Assembly: GCF_030296775.1 (NCBI RefSeq)
Contig: NZ_AP027742.1
Coordinates: forward strand, 744,001-808,000
DNA length: 64,000 bases
From: Claveliimonas bilis
GTDB lineage: Bacteria; Bacillota; Clostridia; Lachnospirales; Lachnospiraceae
Direction: 5' to 3'
Made by a program: the position numbers and the translations under genes. Shown here in pieces: positions 33,707 through 43,001 of this stretch; position 1 is the first letter of the stretch, and each line of letters begins with the position of its first letter. Below the pieces are notes generated by a model. It had not been told where the DNA came from. It made no database searches and saw nothing but the letters and a program-made list of their open reading frames with translations.

Positions 33707-35269
33707 ATGAAAAAAATACCGGTTATGATTGTGGATGATGAGAAATTGGTATTGGAAGACTTAAGGACACTGGTTGATTGGGACGCCCTGGGATTTGAGA
33801 TTATTGCCACGGCGTTTAATGGCAAGCAGGCATGGGTGAAATATAATCAATATCATCCAAGAGTTATATTTACAGATGTCAAAATGCCTTTTATGAATGG
33901 TCTTGAATTGATCAGGAAACTGCGAGAGACAGACAACGAAGTGTATATTTTTTTGCTGACGGCATACGAAGATTTTTCTTATGCGAAAACAGCCATTCAG
34001 TATGGGGTAAGAGACTATGTGATAAAGAGTACTCTGGATGAAAAGACATTTACAGAACTTCTGAAAAAGCTGTATCGGACGATAGAGGATCAGGGAAAAT
34101 GGAAGGATATTGTAAAAGAAAAAGCGATATCCGAGTTTTTGGAAGTGCCTGATCTTCAGGAAGCGGATCTTCCTAAGGTTCTCAAAGGAAAGGCGTATGG
34201 ATATCTGCTGGTAGAGCAGGATATGCCGATCCGTCTGCCGGGGGATCCATTGGAAGACAGCCTTATGTGTTCCCGAAAAGAGATTGCCTCTGCCATCCTC
34301 AAAGAAGAAACAGCAGAGTATGAGCTGATCGTCAGCTATTCACCGGATAACCGGATTCTGGCTGTTATGGATATTCCGGCTCTGTCACAGAAAAATGTGA
34401 CAGAAATACTTTATAAATATGCAAAACAGATTCAGGACAGGCTGAAGGAAACGTTTCACTGCTCCTTTACGATTTACGTAGTGGATTATAAAATGAGCCT
34501 TCCTGAATTAAAAAGATGTGAAGAAAAATATCAGTCTGTGTTCCGGAAAAAATATTTTACAGGATGCGGGCAGATTATTCATCTGACAGATACAAAGGTG
34601 CGGACAAATGAAAAAACGATGCCTGTGATCGTAGAAACCGAATATTTTCAGGATATGATCAACAGAAGGAATGCAGAAGAGGTGAGGAAATATCTACAGG
34701 AGATTTTCCGGAAAATCTGTGAGGCAGAAGACGATAGAAGCCTAAAAAGTGTTTCGAGAGATTTCTATGAAATCCTGAGAAGAAATAACAGGCAGCTTCC
34801 GGACTACATGGAACGTCAGGACATAGGAACAGAGAAAAACTGGGACAGATGGCTGGACGGCATACGTCTGGAAGAGTGGTTTGAAGTTTCCTTCCTTCTG
34901 CTTATCCACGCAAGAGAAAAGGTTCACTTCAATGAATATTCCCGTCCGGTAGTGAAGGTAATGGAATACATTTCAAAATACTACGGGAAACATGATCTGA
35001 CGATACGGGAAATTGCAGAAACAGTACATTTGAGTTCCGGTCATTTATGCAGTCTTTTTAAAAGAGAAACCGGGAAAACTCTGAACAGTTACATTACGGA
35101 AATAAGGATTGAAAAGGCAAAGAGACTATTGGAGGAAGGAGACATGAGAGTGTATGAAGTATCGGCAGCAGTAGGATATCAGTCCAGTCAATATTTCAGC
35201 CAGATTTTTTTCAAACTTGTAGGTACTTATCCGACAAACTATCAAAAGGAAAAAGGGAGGCTGTCATAG
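33707..35269 (+). CDS. Response regulator, YesN/AraC type
   Basis: 520 residues. The N-terminal receiver domain has VDDEK (acidic pocket, about 9-13), phospho-acceptor Asp57 in FTDVKMPFMNG and a Lys in DYVIKS (about residue 106). A ~280-residue middle region leads to a C-terminal AraC-type double HTH (about 415-518: ISKYYGKHDLTIREIAE, SSGHLCSLFKRETGKT, YEVSAAVGYQSSQYFSQIFFKLVGTYP). The start is ATG 33707 after AAGGGGCG; the open frame further upstream overlaps the BtpA gene. It forms a pair with the sensor kinase immediately after it and probably activates the importer operon. Confidence 0.9.
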   Translation: MKKIPVMIVDDEKLVLEDLRTLVDWDALGFEIIATAFNGKQAWVKYNQYHPRVIFTDVKMPFMNGLELIRKLRETDNEVYIFLLTAYEDFSYAKTAIQYGVRDYVIKSTLDEKTFTELLKKLYRTIEDQGKWKDIVKEKAISEFLEVPDLQEADLPKVLKGKAYGYLLVEQDMPIRLPGDPLEDSLMCSRKEIASAILKEETAEYELIVSYSPDNRILAVMDIPALSQKNVTEILYKYAKQIQDRLKETFHCSFTIYVVDYKMSLPELKRCEEKYQSVFRKKYFTGCGQIIHLTDTKVRTNEKTMPVIVETEYFQDMINRRNAEEVRKYLQEIFRKICEAEDDRSLKSVSRDFYEILRRNNRQLPDYMERQDIGTEKNWDRWLDGIRLEEWFEVSFLLLIHAREKVHFNEYSRPVVKVMEYISKYYGKHDLTIREIAETVHLSSGHLCSLFKRETGKTLNSYITEIRIEKAKRLLEEGDMRVYEVSAAVGYQSSQYFSQIFFKLVGTYPTNYQKEKGRLS

Positions 35270-36997
35270 GTGGAGAAAACAATCAGAGAAAAGATTTCCA
35301 ATAGAATTATTGTGATCGGAATTGCGATGGGAGTTCTCTCCTGTGTAGTTTTTTATGCTTTATTTGTCCCGGGGCTGGAACAGGATGCGATCGAACGTGC
35401 GGAAAATACGAATACAGAAGTAATTTCACAAGTAGATACTCTTGTCTCCTTTGTCCAGGATTATACGGAAAATCTTGCTCTTTCGGTAGCGCAGAATGAG
35501 GAAATTCTGCGCTATTTTTCTGACCCGGAAGAGCAGAATCGAAATATTGCTTCACTGAATTTAAACAATCTGATCAGTTATGAGGGGTCTATCCGATGTG
35601 TTATGATTTCCAGCCAGAATGTACCGGTACTGGATTCTTTAAGTGAAGTAGATGAAGCGGACAGAGAACTGATTGAGACAAGCTGGTATAAAAATCTGGA
35701 AAAAGCGGAATATGGAAGAGGTGTTTCGGGAGTATACAAAGTAACAATTAATAATGCGGAAAAATATACAGCAGCATATCTGAAAAATTTTTATCATGGG
35801 AATCAGAAATATACCTACGTTGTTTTTATGGAGCTGAATGACCTGATACGAACGTTTCGTGTGCTGACAGATCACACACTGGACTATGCGGAACTGGTGG
35901 ATGGAAACGGAGATGTCATTTGCTCCCAGGGAAACGAAAGATGGCAGGAAAAAGCACATGAAAATGTAGAGGGAAATCAGCAGACTGTCAGTGAAAAAGG
36001 AAACAATGGGATTCAGTTTATTGACACATCCCTGACCAGCAAATGGCAGGTGGCGTCCTATGTGGCTGACCGGACTATTTTTATGACGTTTGCCTATTAT
36101 ATCATTGGAGCTATGGTTGTCTTGTGCCTGTTTGTACTCGTGACTCTGGCAGTGCTTTCTAAAGTGATCGGGAAAATTATTGAGCCTATCAGTATATTAT
36201 CAGCAGGAATGAAGGAAGTGGCGAAGGGAAATCTGGACTGTAGGATAGAAGAGATCCCGGATGATGAAATCGGCCTTTTGAGTGATTCTTTTAATAAAAT
36301 GGCAGAGGAATTAAAAGATAGTCTCGATGTGATCGCCAGGAAGGAAAAAGAAGAGCAGCAGACAAGATTCAGCCTGCTGATCAGTCAGATCGATCCCCAC
36401 TTCATCTATAATACCATCAACAGTATTAATTATCTGGCGAGGCGGGAAAGATGCAAAGATATCATTAAAGTTAATTCCGCTTTGATTTTTATTCTTCAGG
36501 ACAGACTGCGGATCAATAATATAGAGTTTACAGATACCATTGAAAATGAAAAAAAGGTCATTGAGCAGTATATTGTGATCGAGCGCTATATGTACGATGG
36601 AAATCTGGAACTTATCTGGGAAATAGAAGAGGGTCTTTCCCAGGAGCAGATTCCAAAAAACATGCTCCAGCCTCTGGTGGAAAACGCTTTGTTCCATGGC
36701 TTGATCGATGAAGAAAGCGGAGAGCTGAATGGTAAAATTGTTATTCATATATCTAAAAAGGAAGAAGAGATCATTGCCAAGGTGGAGGATAACGGCATGG
36801 GAATGGATGAAGAACAGTTAAGTAAAGTGAGGCGGGAATTATACGGAAAAGCAGAAAGAGGAAAGAGCATCGGGCTTTCCAATATCAGAAAAAGACTGGA
36901 ATATCTGTATGGAAGTACAGAAAGTATCAAAATTGAAAGTGAAAAGGGAAAAGGAACGTGCATTACGCTGATTTTTAAAAGCAGATACTTCATCTGA
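35270..36997 (+). CDS. Sensor histidine kinase, YesM/LytS type
   Basis: 575 residues, GTG start right after the response-regulator stop (TAGGTG) with AGGGAGG upstream. TM1 is at about 12-32, followed by a ~240-residue extracytoplasmic sensor (Cache-like) and TM2 at about 268-292. HAMP segment: IGKIIEPISILSAGMKEVAKGNLD. The histidine-kinase core has the phospho-His377 in QIDPHFIYNTINSINYLAR, then the HATPase with LQPLVENALFHG, DNGMGMD and GIGL-like SIGLSNIRKRL. The extracellular sensor suggests it detects a sugar, perhaps with the neighbouring binding protein. Confidence 0.9.
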   Translation: MEKTIREKISNRIIVIGIAMGVLSCVVFYALFVPGLEQDAIERAENTNTEVISQVDTLVSFVQDYTENLALSVAQNEEILRYFSDPEEQNRNIASLNLNNLISYEGSIRCVMISSQNVPVLDSLSEVDEADRELIETSWYKNLEKAEYGRGVSGVYKVTINNAEKYTAAYLKNFYHGNQKYTYVVFMELNDLIRTFRVLTDHTLDYAELVDGNGDVICSQGNERWQEKAHENVEGNQQTVSEKGNNGIQFIDTSLTSKWQVASYVADRTIFMTFAYYIIGAMVVLCLFVLVTLAVLSKVIGKIIEPISILSAGMKEVAKGNLDCRIEEIPDDEIGLLSDSFNKMAEELKDSLDVIARKEKEEQQTRFSLLISQIDPHFIYNTINSINYLARRERCKDIIKVNSALIFILQDRLRINNIEFTDTIENEKKVIEQYIVIERYMYDGNLELIWEIEEGLSQEQIPKNMLQPLVENALFHGLIDEESGELNGKIVIHISKKEEEIIAKVEDNGMGMDEEQLSKVRRELYGKAERGKSIGLSNIRKRLEYLYGSTESIKIESEKGKGTCITLIFKSRYFI

Positions 36998-37108
36998 AAA
37001 TAAAAAATGCATAATAAAATCTCTGAAATGCCCAAAAAAGTATACAAAATATTCAAATATCAAACAAAAAATGAAATTTGTATTAGTGTGCAATTTTTTC
37101 TGATTTCC

Positions 37109-37114
37109 TATAAT
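37109..37114 (+). promoter_or_regulatory. Likely -10 box of the sugar/nucleoside ABC operon
   Basis: A perfect TATAAT lies 36 nt before the ATPase start. The -35 region (about 37086-37091, GTGTGC) is poor, as expected for an activator-dependent promoter. The preceding AT-rich ~80 nt holds repeated CAAA/ATATTCAAATAT stretches that could bind the AraC-type regulator; this is inference. Confidence 0.45.
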
Positions 37115-37149
37115 AGAGGCATCAAAAAGAAGAGGTGTAAGAGACGGGT

Positions 37150-38646
37150 ATGAAAAACGATTATTTATTTAAAGGAGAAGATATCTGCAAATCTTTTGGA
37201 AGCACCCAGGCTTTAAAGAATGTAACAATTACGATCAGCAGAGGAGAGATCCATGGATTAATCGGTGAGAACGGGTCTGGAAAATCTACATTTTCTTCTA
37301 TCTGTGCCGGTATACAGAAGGCTGACAGTGGGAAATTGTATTTAGATGGAAAAGAATACATTCCATCCGGGACAGTAGATGCCATGGATAAAGGAGTAAG
37401 TATGGTGGTCCAGGAGCAGGGCACAGTAGGAAAGATCAGTGCCTCTGCCAATATATTTTTCGGAAAAGAGGCGATGTTTGTAAAAGGCGGAGTGCTGAAT
37501 GTCCGGAAAATGAATCAGGAAGCTTCCAGAGTACTAAATGATATGGGGATTACTCATATTGATCCTCAGGTAATGATTGATACGCTTACATTTGAGGACA
37601 GAAAACTGATCGAGCTTGCCAGAGCACTTTATACTTCCCCGAAACTCTGGATTGTAGACGAGACAACAACCGCACTGACTGTAAATGGGCGTGATATCCT
37701 TTACAGTCTCATGAACAGGATAAAGGAGGAGGGCGGCTCCGTACTGTTTATTTCTCATGATATTGACGAGATCATGAATATGTGCGACGCGCTTACGATC
37801 TTAAGAGACGGTGTCATGACAGCGACATTGGAAAAAAGTGAGTTTGAAGAAGACAAGATCAAACAGCTGATGATCGGAAGAGAGATGTCAGGCCATTATT
37901 ACAGGGAGGACACCGAGGAAAGTATCGGGGAAGAGGTGGTTCTGGAAGCACAGAATATTACAGGCGGAGTACTGAAAAACGTGTCCGTGTCTCTGCACCG
38001 GGGAGAAATCCTGGGGGTAGGAGGCTTAAGCGACTGCGGAATGCATGACCTTGGAAGAGTCATGTTTGGTCTGACAAAGCCGGATATCGGAAAGGTGCAG
38101 AAAGGAAAAGGAGAAAAAGTAAAAAATGCGAAATGGGCTGTCGAGCATGGCATTGCCTATATTTCCAAAAACCGGGACAGAGAGGCAATGATGACTTTAT
38201 GCGGCATTAAAGATAATATTTGTCTGCCGTCATTAAAACAGCTGGCAAAAGGTGGATTCATTCTGAAGAAAAGTGAAAGAAACCTTTCGTCTAAGTGGGC
38301 AGAAAATATGGAGGTAAAGGCAAATTCTGTAGAGCAGTTCTGCAATACCTTAAGCGGTGGAAACAAGCAGAAAGTCGTACTGGCTAAATGGCTTGCAAAA
38401 GGCTCCGATATTATGATCATGGACTGCCCTACCAGAGGGATCGATATTGGTACAAAGGCATCGATCTATCAGCTGATCGAACAGCTGAAGAAAGAAGGAA
38501 AATCAATCCTGCTTATTTCGGAAGAACTGCCGGAACTGATTGGTATGAGTGACAGAATCGTGATCCTGAAAGACGGTGTACTCTCGGGAGAGTTTTACCG
38601 GTCAGAGGGACTCACAGAAGCAAAGCTGATTCAGAAAATGATTTAG
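37150..38646 (+). CDS. Ribose-type sugar ABC transporter ATPase
   Basis: 498 residues with two ABC cassettes, as in RbsA/MglA/YufO. The first has Walker A GENGSGKS (about 38-45), followed by the variant signature LTFEDRKLIELARAL and IVDETTTALT. The second has the degenerate nucleotide site typical of the family (GVGGLSDCGMHDL), signature LSGGNKQKVVLAKWLA, Walker B IMIMDCPTRGIDIG and LLISEELPEL. The first signature lacks the classical LSGGQ, a known feature in this family. GTAAGAGACGG precedes ATG. It energises the two permeases encoded downstream. Confidence 0.9.
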   Translation: MKNDYLFKGEDICKSFGSTQALKNVTITISRGEIHGLIGENGSGKSTFSSICAGIQKADSGKLYLDGKEYIPSGTVDAMDKGVSMVVQEQGTVGKISASANIFFGKEAMFVKGGVLNVRKMNQEASRVLNDMGITHIDPQVMIDTLTFEDRKLIELARALYTSPKLWIVDETTTALTVNGRDILYSLMNRIKEEGGSVLFISHDIDEIMNMCDALTILRDGVMTATLEKSEFEEDKIKQLMIGREMSGHYYREDTEESIGEEVVLEAQNITGGVLKNVSVSLHRGEILGVGGLSDCGMHDLGRVMFGLTKPDIGKVQKGKGEKVKNAKWAVEHGIAYISKNRDREAMMTLCGIKDNICLPSLKQLAKGGFILKKSERNLSSKWAENMEVKANSVEQFCNTLSGGNKQKVVLAKWLAKGSDIMIMDCPTRGIDIGTKASIYQLIEQLKKEGKSILLISEELPELIGMSDRIVILKDGVLSGEFYRSEGLTEAKLIQKMI

Positions 38647-38662
38647 GGGAAGGCAGAGGATT

Positions 38663-39604
38663 ATGAAAAGTATAAGTGCAAAAATGCAGGGAAAAGATTT
38701 TATTCGTAACTATTTTTCGTTTATCGGACTGATACTGGTTGTAATAGTTTTTCATGTGCTGACAGAGGGAAGCCTGATCAGTTCGAGAAATATGATGAAC
38801 ATTTTTAATAATTTCTTCAGCATCGGTCTTGGAGCCATCGGTGTCATGTTCCTTATGTCCCTTGGAGAGCTGGATTTATCAGTGGGGGCAATTATGGGAT
38901 TTGCTTCGGCCATGGGAGCATTTTCAGCCCAGGTTCATGTGGCGCTTATCATTCCTGTGTGTCTTTTGACAGGACTGGCGATCGGAGCGCTGAATGGAGT
39001 TATGATTTCCAGGCTGAAGGTAGAATCTTTTATCGGAACGCTGGCGATGTCTTTTATTGCAAGGGGACTGACTACATATTTTTTGAACGGAACAGTGGGA
39101 ATCCCTCTGACACAGCGCATGTTCGATCAAAGCTATGTGAAGATCGCTGTATTTCTTGTTGTGGCAATTGTATTCTATCTGTTGTTTGAATACAGGGCTT
39201 ACGGAAAACAGTGCAGGGCGATCGGAGCATCGGCGGAAGCGGCAAGACAGTCCGGCGTCAATGTAGAACGGGTCAGATTTCTGGCATTTGCAATATCCGG
39301 ATTACTGTGTGGGCTGGCAGGATTTTTCAGCCTGGTCAGAACCTGTACCGCTTCTTCCAGTACGGGAGAGGCCTTCGAATTTGAAGTGCTGCTGGCAGTA
39401 CTTTTCGGAGGAATGCCATTGTCCGGAGGATGGTCTGTAAAATTCCGGGCAGCTATTGTGGGAAGTATCGCAATGGCAGTTATGCAGAACGGAATGTCAT
39501 TGATGGGCATTGACGGACTGACACAGCAGATCGTGGAAGGCGTTATTCTGATCATCGTTGTAGTGATTTCCTTTGACAGGAGAAATACAGTTGTTATTAA
39601 GTAA
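38663..39604 (+). CDS. Ribose-type ABC transporter permease (first)
   Basis: 313 residues of BPD_transp_2 type with about 8-10 transmembrane helices. GAIGVMFLMSLGELDLSVGAIMGFASAMG is the RbsC hallmark (about 53-81), followed by GALNGVMISRLKVESFIGTLAMSFIARGL and GASAEAARQSGVNVERVRFLAF, the ATPase contact loop. It starts 16 nt after the ATPase gene. A second, different permease (40874-41833) in the same operon suggests a heterodimeric pore. Confidence 0.9.
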   Translation: MKSISAKMQGKDFIRNYFSFIGLILVVIVFHVLTEGSLISSRNMMNIFNNFFSIGLGAIGVMFLMSLGELDLSVGAIMGFASAMGAFSAQVHVALIIPVCLLTGLAIGALNGVMISRLKVESFIGTLAMSFIARGLTTYFLNGTVGIPLTQRMFDQSYVKIAVFLVVAIVFYLLFEYRAYGKQCRAIGASAEAARQSGVNVERVRFLAFAISGLLCGLAGFFSLVRTCTASSSTGEAFEFEVLLAVLFGGMPLSGGWSVKFRAAIVGSIAMAVMQNGMSLMGIDGLTQQIVEGVILIIVVVISFDRRNTVVIK

Positions 39605-39667
39605 AGCAGATGAATTTTACAGGGGCGCTTCCCCTGTGAAAATAAAAAAAGAAAAGGAGAGAAAGAT

Positions 39668-40861
39668 ATGAAAAAGTTACTATCCGTGAAAAAAGTAGTA
39701 TCCATGCTTCTTGTCCTTGTTATGGTTATGGGACTGGCAGTTGGATGCGGCAGCAGCTCATCAGAGAGTGAGGAGGACACAAGTTCCGGAGGCGGAGACA
39801 ATCCGGAAGCATTTACGATTGGTTTTCCGTGGCAGACCTCTTCTACAGACCCCACATTTGTATCAATTGAAAATAATGTAAAGGCTGCAGTTGAGGCAGC
39901 AGGCGGGGAGCTAGTAGTTGTAGAAAGCGATCTGACAGCAGATGATCTGATTAATAATGTTTCTGACCTTATCAGCCGGGGCGTGGACGGAATTATTTTC
40001 ATGCCTGCCTCAGACTCTATGCTGGCGACGGTAAATCAGATGTGTACAGAGGCACAGGTATATTATGCTACCATGTTCCGTACCATTAATGATGAGTCCA
40101 TCAAGGAAGAAGTTTACTCCTCTGACTATTTTGCAGGAGGCTGCAATGAGGAAGATGAGACGGCGGCTTATGACATTGTAAATTCTATGGTAGAGCAGGG
40201 TGTAGAAAATCTCTGCGTTATCAACATTGCAAAAGGTGACACTTCTTCTGACCTTCGTGATCAGGGCGTGGAAAAAGCAGTAGAAGAAACAGGCATCAAT
40301 CTTTTGAATACAACATATAACATTACTGCTCAGACTGATATGACAAAGACAATAGAAAGCTATATTGCCGCATATCCGGAGCTGGATGGCATTCTGCTGG
40401 CAGGAACATACTGTGATGCAGCACTTCCGACAATTGAAAAAGCGCTTTCCGATCATGGAATGGATGGAGAAATTATTGTAGGGCGTATTGACTTTGACTT
40501 TACAATGGGTGAATATCTGGAAGCTGGTTCATTCCACGTATCTTACGGCGGACAGCAGCAGATCGATCCACTGCTGTCAACAGTGATCCTTGTAAACAAA
40601 GTTATCGGTACACCGATCGTAGAGGATGGACCTTTTGTTCAGGTTTGCAACTATCTGGAGCTGACATCCAGTGAAGAAGCACAGGAATATCTGACCTATT
40701 TCCTGGGGGACAATGCAGTATTTACACCAGATGAAATTAAAGAAAGCATGATCAAATTCTATGATGACAGCATTAATGCAGATACTTATCAGGAAATCGT
40801 AGACAACTTCTCTGTAGCAGATGTGGCACAGAGACACGAAGGCATGGAGAGCGAGGAATAA
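39668..40861 (+). CDS. Sugar-binding lipoprotein (Peripla_BP_4 family)
   Basis: 397 residues. The signal peptide ends in LAVGC (lipobox, Cys near residue 27), followed by a Ser/Glu-rich linker. The mature part begins FTIGFPWQTSSTDPTFVSIENNVKAA, then LISRGVDGIIFMPASDSM, NIAKGDTSSDLRDQGVEKAVEE and YPELDGILLAG, typical of ribose/galactose-type binding proteins that deliver sugar to MglC/RbsC permeases. AAAAGGAGAG precedes the ATG. It lies between the two permease genes. Ligand not assignable; the neighbouring nucleoside hydrolase suggests a nucleoside or pentoside. Confidence 0.9.
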   Translation: MKKLLSVKKVVSMLLVLVMVMGLAVGCGSSSSESEEDTSSGGGDNPEAFTIGFPWQTSSTDPTFVSIENNVKAAVEAAGGELVVVESDLTADDLINNVSDLISRGVDGIIFMPASDSMLATVNQMCTEAQVYYATMFRTINDESIKEEVYSSDYFAGGCNEEDETAAYDIVNSMVEQGVENLCVINIAKGDTSSDLRDQGVEKAVEETGINLLNTTYNITAQTDMTKTIESYIAAYPELDGILLAGTYCDAALPTIEKALSDHGMDGEIIVGRIDFDFTMGEYLEAGSFHVSYGGQQQIDPLLSTVILVNKVIGTPIVEDGPFVQVCNYLELTSSEEAQEYLTYFLGDNAVFTPDEIKESMIKFYDDSINADTYQEIVDNFSVADVAQRHEGMESEE

Positions 40862-40873
40862 GCAGAGACAACT

Positions 40874-41833
40874 ATGAAAAAGTGGATAAAGAAAATCGGA
40901 ATGACACTGGCTCTTCCGGTGATCGTATATGGAATTTTTCTGATCATATGTTTTGACCGGTTCAGTAATCTGAACTGTGTATCAACAATTTTTCTTCAGT
41001 CTATTGTATCTGTTATTACAGCTTATGCTTATGCGTTTATTTACATGAGCGGACTGTTTGACTTTACGATAGGATCCAGAATTATTATAAGCGGACTGGT
41101 AGGAGGCATAGCCTCCTCCCAGTTCGGTATGGCAGGGCTCCTGCTTGGTTCGTTAATTGCAAGCGTGGCTGTGGCAGCACTTACAGGAGCCCTGAATTGG
41201 ATCTGTAAGATACCGTCCCTGATCCTGACAATGGCTCTGACGATGGTATTTGAGATCGAGGGGAAAAATATTGCCGGAAGATTCAGTTTTGTAAGCATTG
41301 ACTATCAATATGCAGTATTGGGATCTGTTCCGTGGATTGTGGTTGTGTTGATCGCCTGTGGACTTTTGTTTTACTTTATTTTCAATTTTACGAAATTCAG
41401 CTACCATATGAGAGCGATTGGAAGTAATGAGGCAGTATCAAAGAATGCAGGTATTCGTGTACAGTGGATAAAATTCCTCTGCTTCGTGGTAGGAAGCATT
41501 TTTGCTGCTGTGGCAGCGGTACTGACGATCAGCCAGTCAGGCTCTATGGGGGCACAGACGAATCTGGGAAGTGCAACGCTCCTTTTCCAGCCATTGATGG
41601 CAATTATTATTGCAGTTGTACTTCAGCCGGCATGCAATATGGCTATTGGAATTTTTGTAAGCCAGTTTACATTGAATACAATTTTTATTGGTCTGATCGC
41701 GGCAGGATTTCCGGATACTTTCCAGAACATTTTCCTGGGAGTCTTCCTTCTCATTGTTATGATCATTACAAACAATGTAGAAACTTTGAAAGAATATCTG
41801 CATAAACGCCGGCTTGCTGCAAAAGTAGCTTAA
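40874..41833 (+). CDS. Ribose-type ABC transporter permease (second)
   Basis: 319 residues, BPD_transp_2 fold but clearly different from the first permease. It reads YMSGLFDFTIGSRIIISGLVGG in place of LGELDLSVGA. Otherwise it follows the same plan: LTGALNWICKIPSLILTMALTMVFE, FHMRAIGSNEAVSKNAGIRVQWIKFLCF-type contact loop (about 176-202), and hydrophobic helices to the end. It begins 12 nt after the binding-protein gene. It probably pairs with the first permease as a heterodimer, as described for nucleoside or AI-2-type importers. Confidence 0.88.
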   Translation: MKKWIKKIGMTLALPVIVYGIFLIICFDRFSNLNCVSTIFLQSIVSVITAYAYAFIYMSGLFDFTIGSRIIISGLVGGIASSQFGMAGLLLGSLIASVAVAALTGALNWICKIPSLILTMALTMVFEIEGKNIAGRFSFVSIDYQYAVLGSVPWIVVVLIACGLLFYFIFNFTKFSYHMRAIGSNEAVSKNAGIRVQWIKFLCFVVGSIFAAVAAVLTISQSGSMGAQTNLGSATLLFQPLMAIIIAVVLQPACNMAIGIFVSQFTLNTIFIGLIAAGFPDTFQNIFLGVFLLIVMIITNNVETLKEYLHKRRLAAKVA

Positions 41834-41871
41834 AATGAGAAATACAAAGAACGAGAAAAGGAGGAAGAATC

Positions 41872-42933
41872 ATGAATTTTCCTAAAATTTCAGAAGAGGA
41901 GAGAAGAAAGATGCTGGCACCTCCGGCAGGAAAGGTGAGGATGGTGCTGGATACAGATACATACAACGAAATAGATGACCAGTTTGCCCTTTCCTATGCA
42001 CTGATGTCTCCGGAGCGCCTTCAGGTGGAAGCAGTTTATGCCGCTCCTTTTTCTTCCGGATTTTTTGACAGGCTGCTTGCCAAAAAGACGGATCAGGTAA
42101 CCGTCCCAATGACAAGTGATCTGAAAGAAGGATTGGAGCAGAGTTATCAGGAGATCATTAAAATCTTTGGCATGCTGGAAATGGATCCGGCGGGAAAAGT
42201 ATTCCGCGGATCAGAACATTATATGACAGAAAAGGATGTACCGGTAGAGTCTGACGCTGCGAGAGATCTTATCAAACGCGTGAAAGAAAGCGATGAAACT
42301 TTGTATGTCGTAGCGATCGGAGAGATTACAAATATTGCGTCGGCTATTTTGATGGAACCGGAGATCATAAAAAAGATCGTTATTGTATGGCTGGGCGGCC
42401 AGCCTCTGTACTGGCCTCATACATTGGAATTTAATCTGGGACAGGACATATTGGCTTCGCAGGTCATTTTTGACAGCGGTGTCCCGCTGGTACTGGTTCC
42501 GTGTATGACAGTGGCGTCCCATCTGACGACAACAGAGGCAGAACTGGCGGCAAAGCTGAAGGGAAAAAGTAAGGTTGGAACCTATCTGGCGGATATGGTG
42601 ATCAGCCAGTTAAGCCCGGAAGCGGCAGATAATATGCTTTCTTTATTCCGGCTTACCTATTTACAGGAAGTAGATGACTATGATAAATTTATGAAAGAGG
42701 ATATTCCATTTCACGGAATGGCTCCTTCCAGAATTATCTGGGACATATCAACGATAGGATATATGATCAATCCCCATTGGTGTCCATCTACTCTTGTAGA
42801 AGCGCCTTATCTCACAGATGATGTGAGGTGGAAAGCAGGTGAAAAGAGGCATTCGATACGGGTATGCAACTTTGTTTACCGGGATGGCATTTTCGGTGAT
42901 ATGTTTGAGAAGTTGGGGCGTGCGCCTAAATAA
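41872..42933 (+). CDS. Nucleoside hydrolase (IUNH family)
   Basis: 353 residues. The N-terminal calcium-site motif reads DTDTYNEIDDQFAL (about 24-37). Compared with the classical DxDxxxDDxxAL this has two extra residues between the Asp pairs, a variant that recurs in Firmicute homologues. Further family features are VVAIGEITNIASAIL (about 144-158), the TNxA-type loop, and FNLGQDILASQVIFDSGVPLVLVPCMT, which supplies the second half of the active site. It hydrolyses the N-glycosidic bond of a ribonucleoside to base and ribose. AAAAGGAGGAAG lies before the ATG. The ribokinase gene follows, consistent with ribose being phosphorylated next. Confidence 0.9.
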   Translation: MNFPKISEEERRKMLAPPAGKVRMVLDTDTYNEIDDQFALSYALMSPERLQVEAVYAAPFSSGFFDRLLAKKTDQVTVPMTSDLKEGLEQSYQEIIKIFGMLEMDPAGKVFRGSEHYMTEKDVPVESDAARDLIKRVKESDETLYVVAIGEITNIASAILMEPEIIKKIVIVWLGGQPLYWPHTLEFNLGQDILASQVIFDSGVPLVLVPCMTVASHLTTTEAELAAKLKGKSKVGTYLADMVISQLSPEAADNMLSLFRLTYLQEVDDYDKFMKEDIPFHGMAPSRIIWDISTIGYMINPHWCPSTLVEAPYLTDDVRWKAGEKRHSIRVCNFVYRDGIFGDMFEKLGRAPK

Positions 42934-43001
42934 AGGTATAAAAAGCGCCGGAGTGGAAACAGATTTTCTGCTCCGGCGTTTTGTGATAAGGAGGCATACA
43001 G

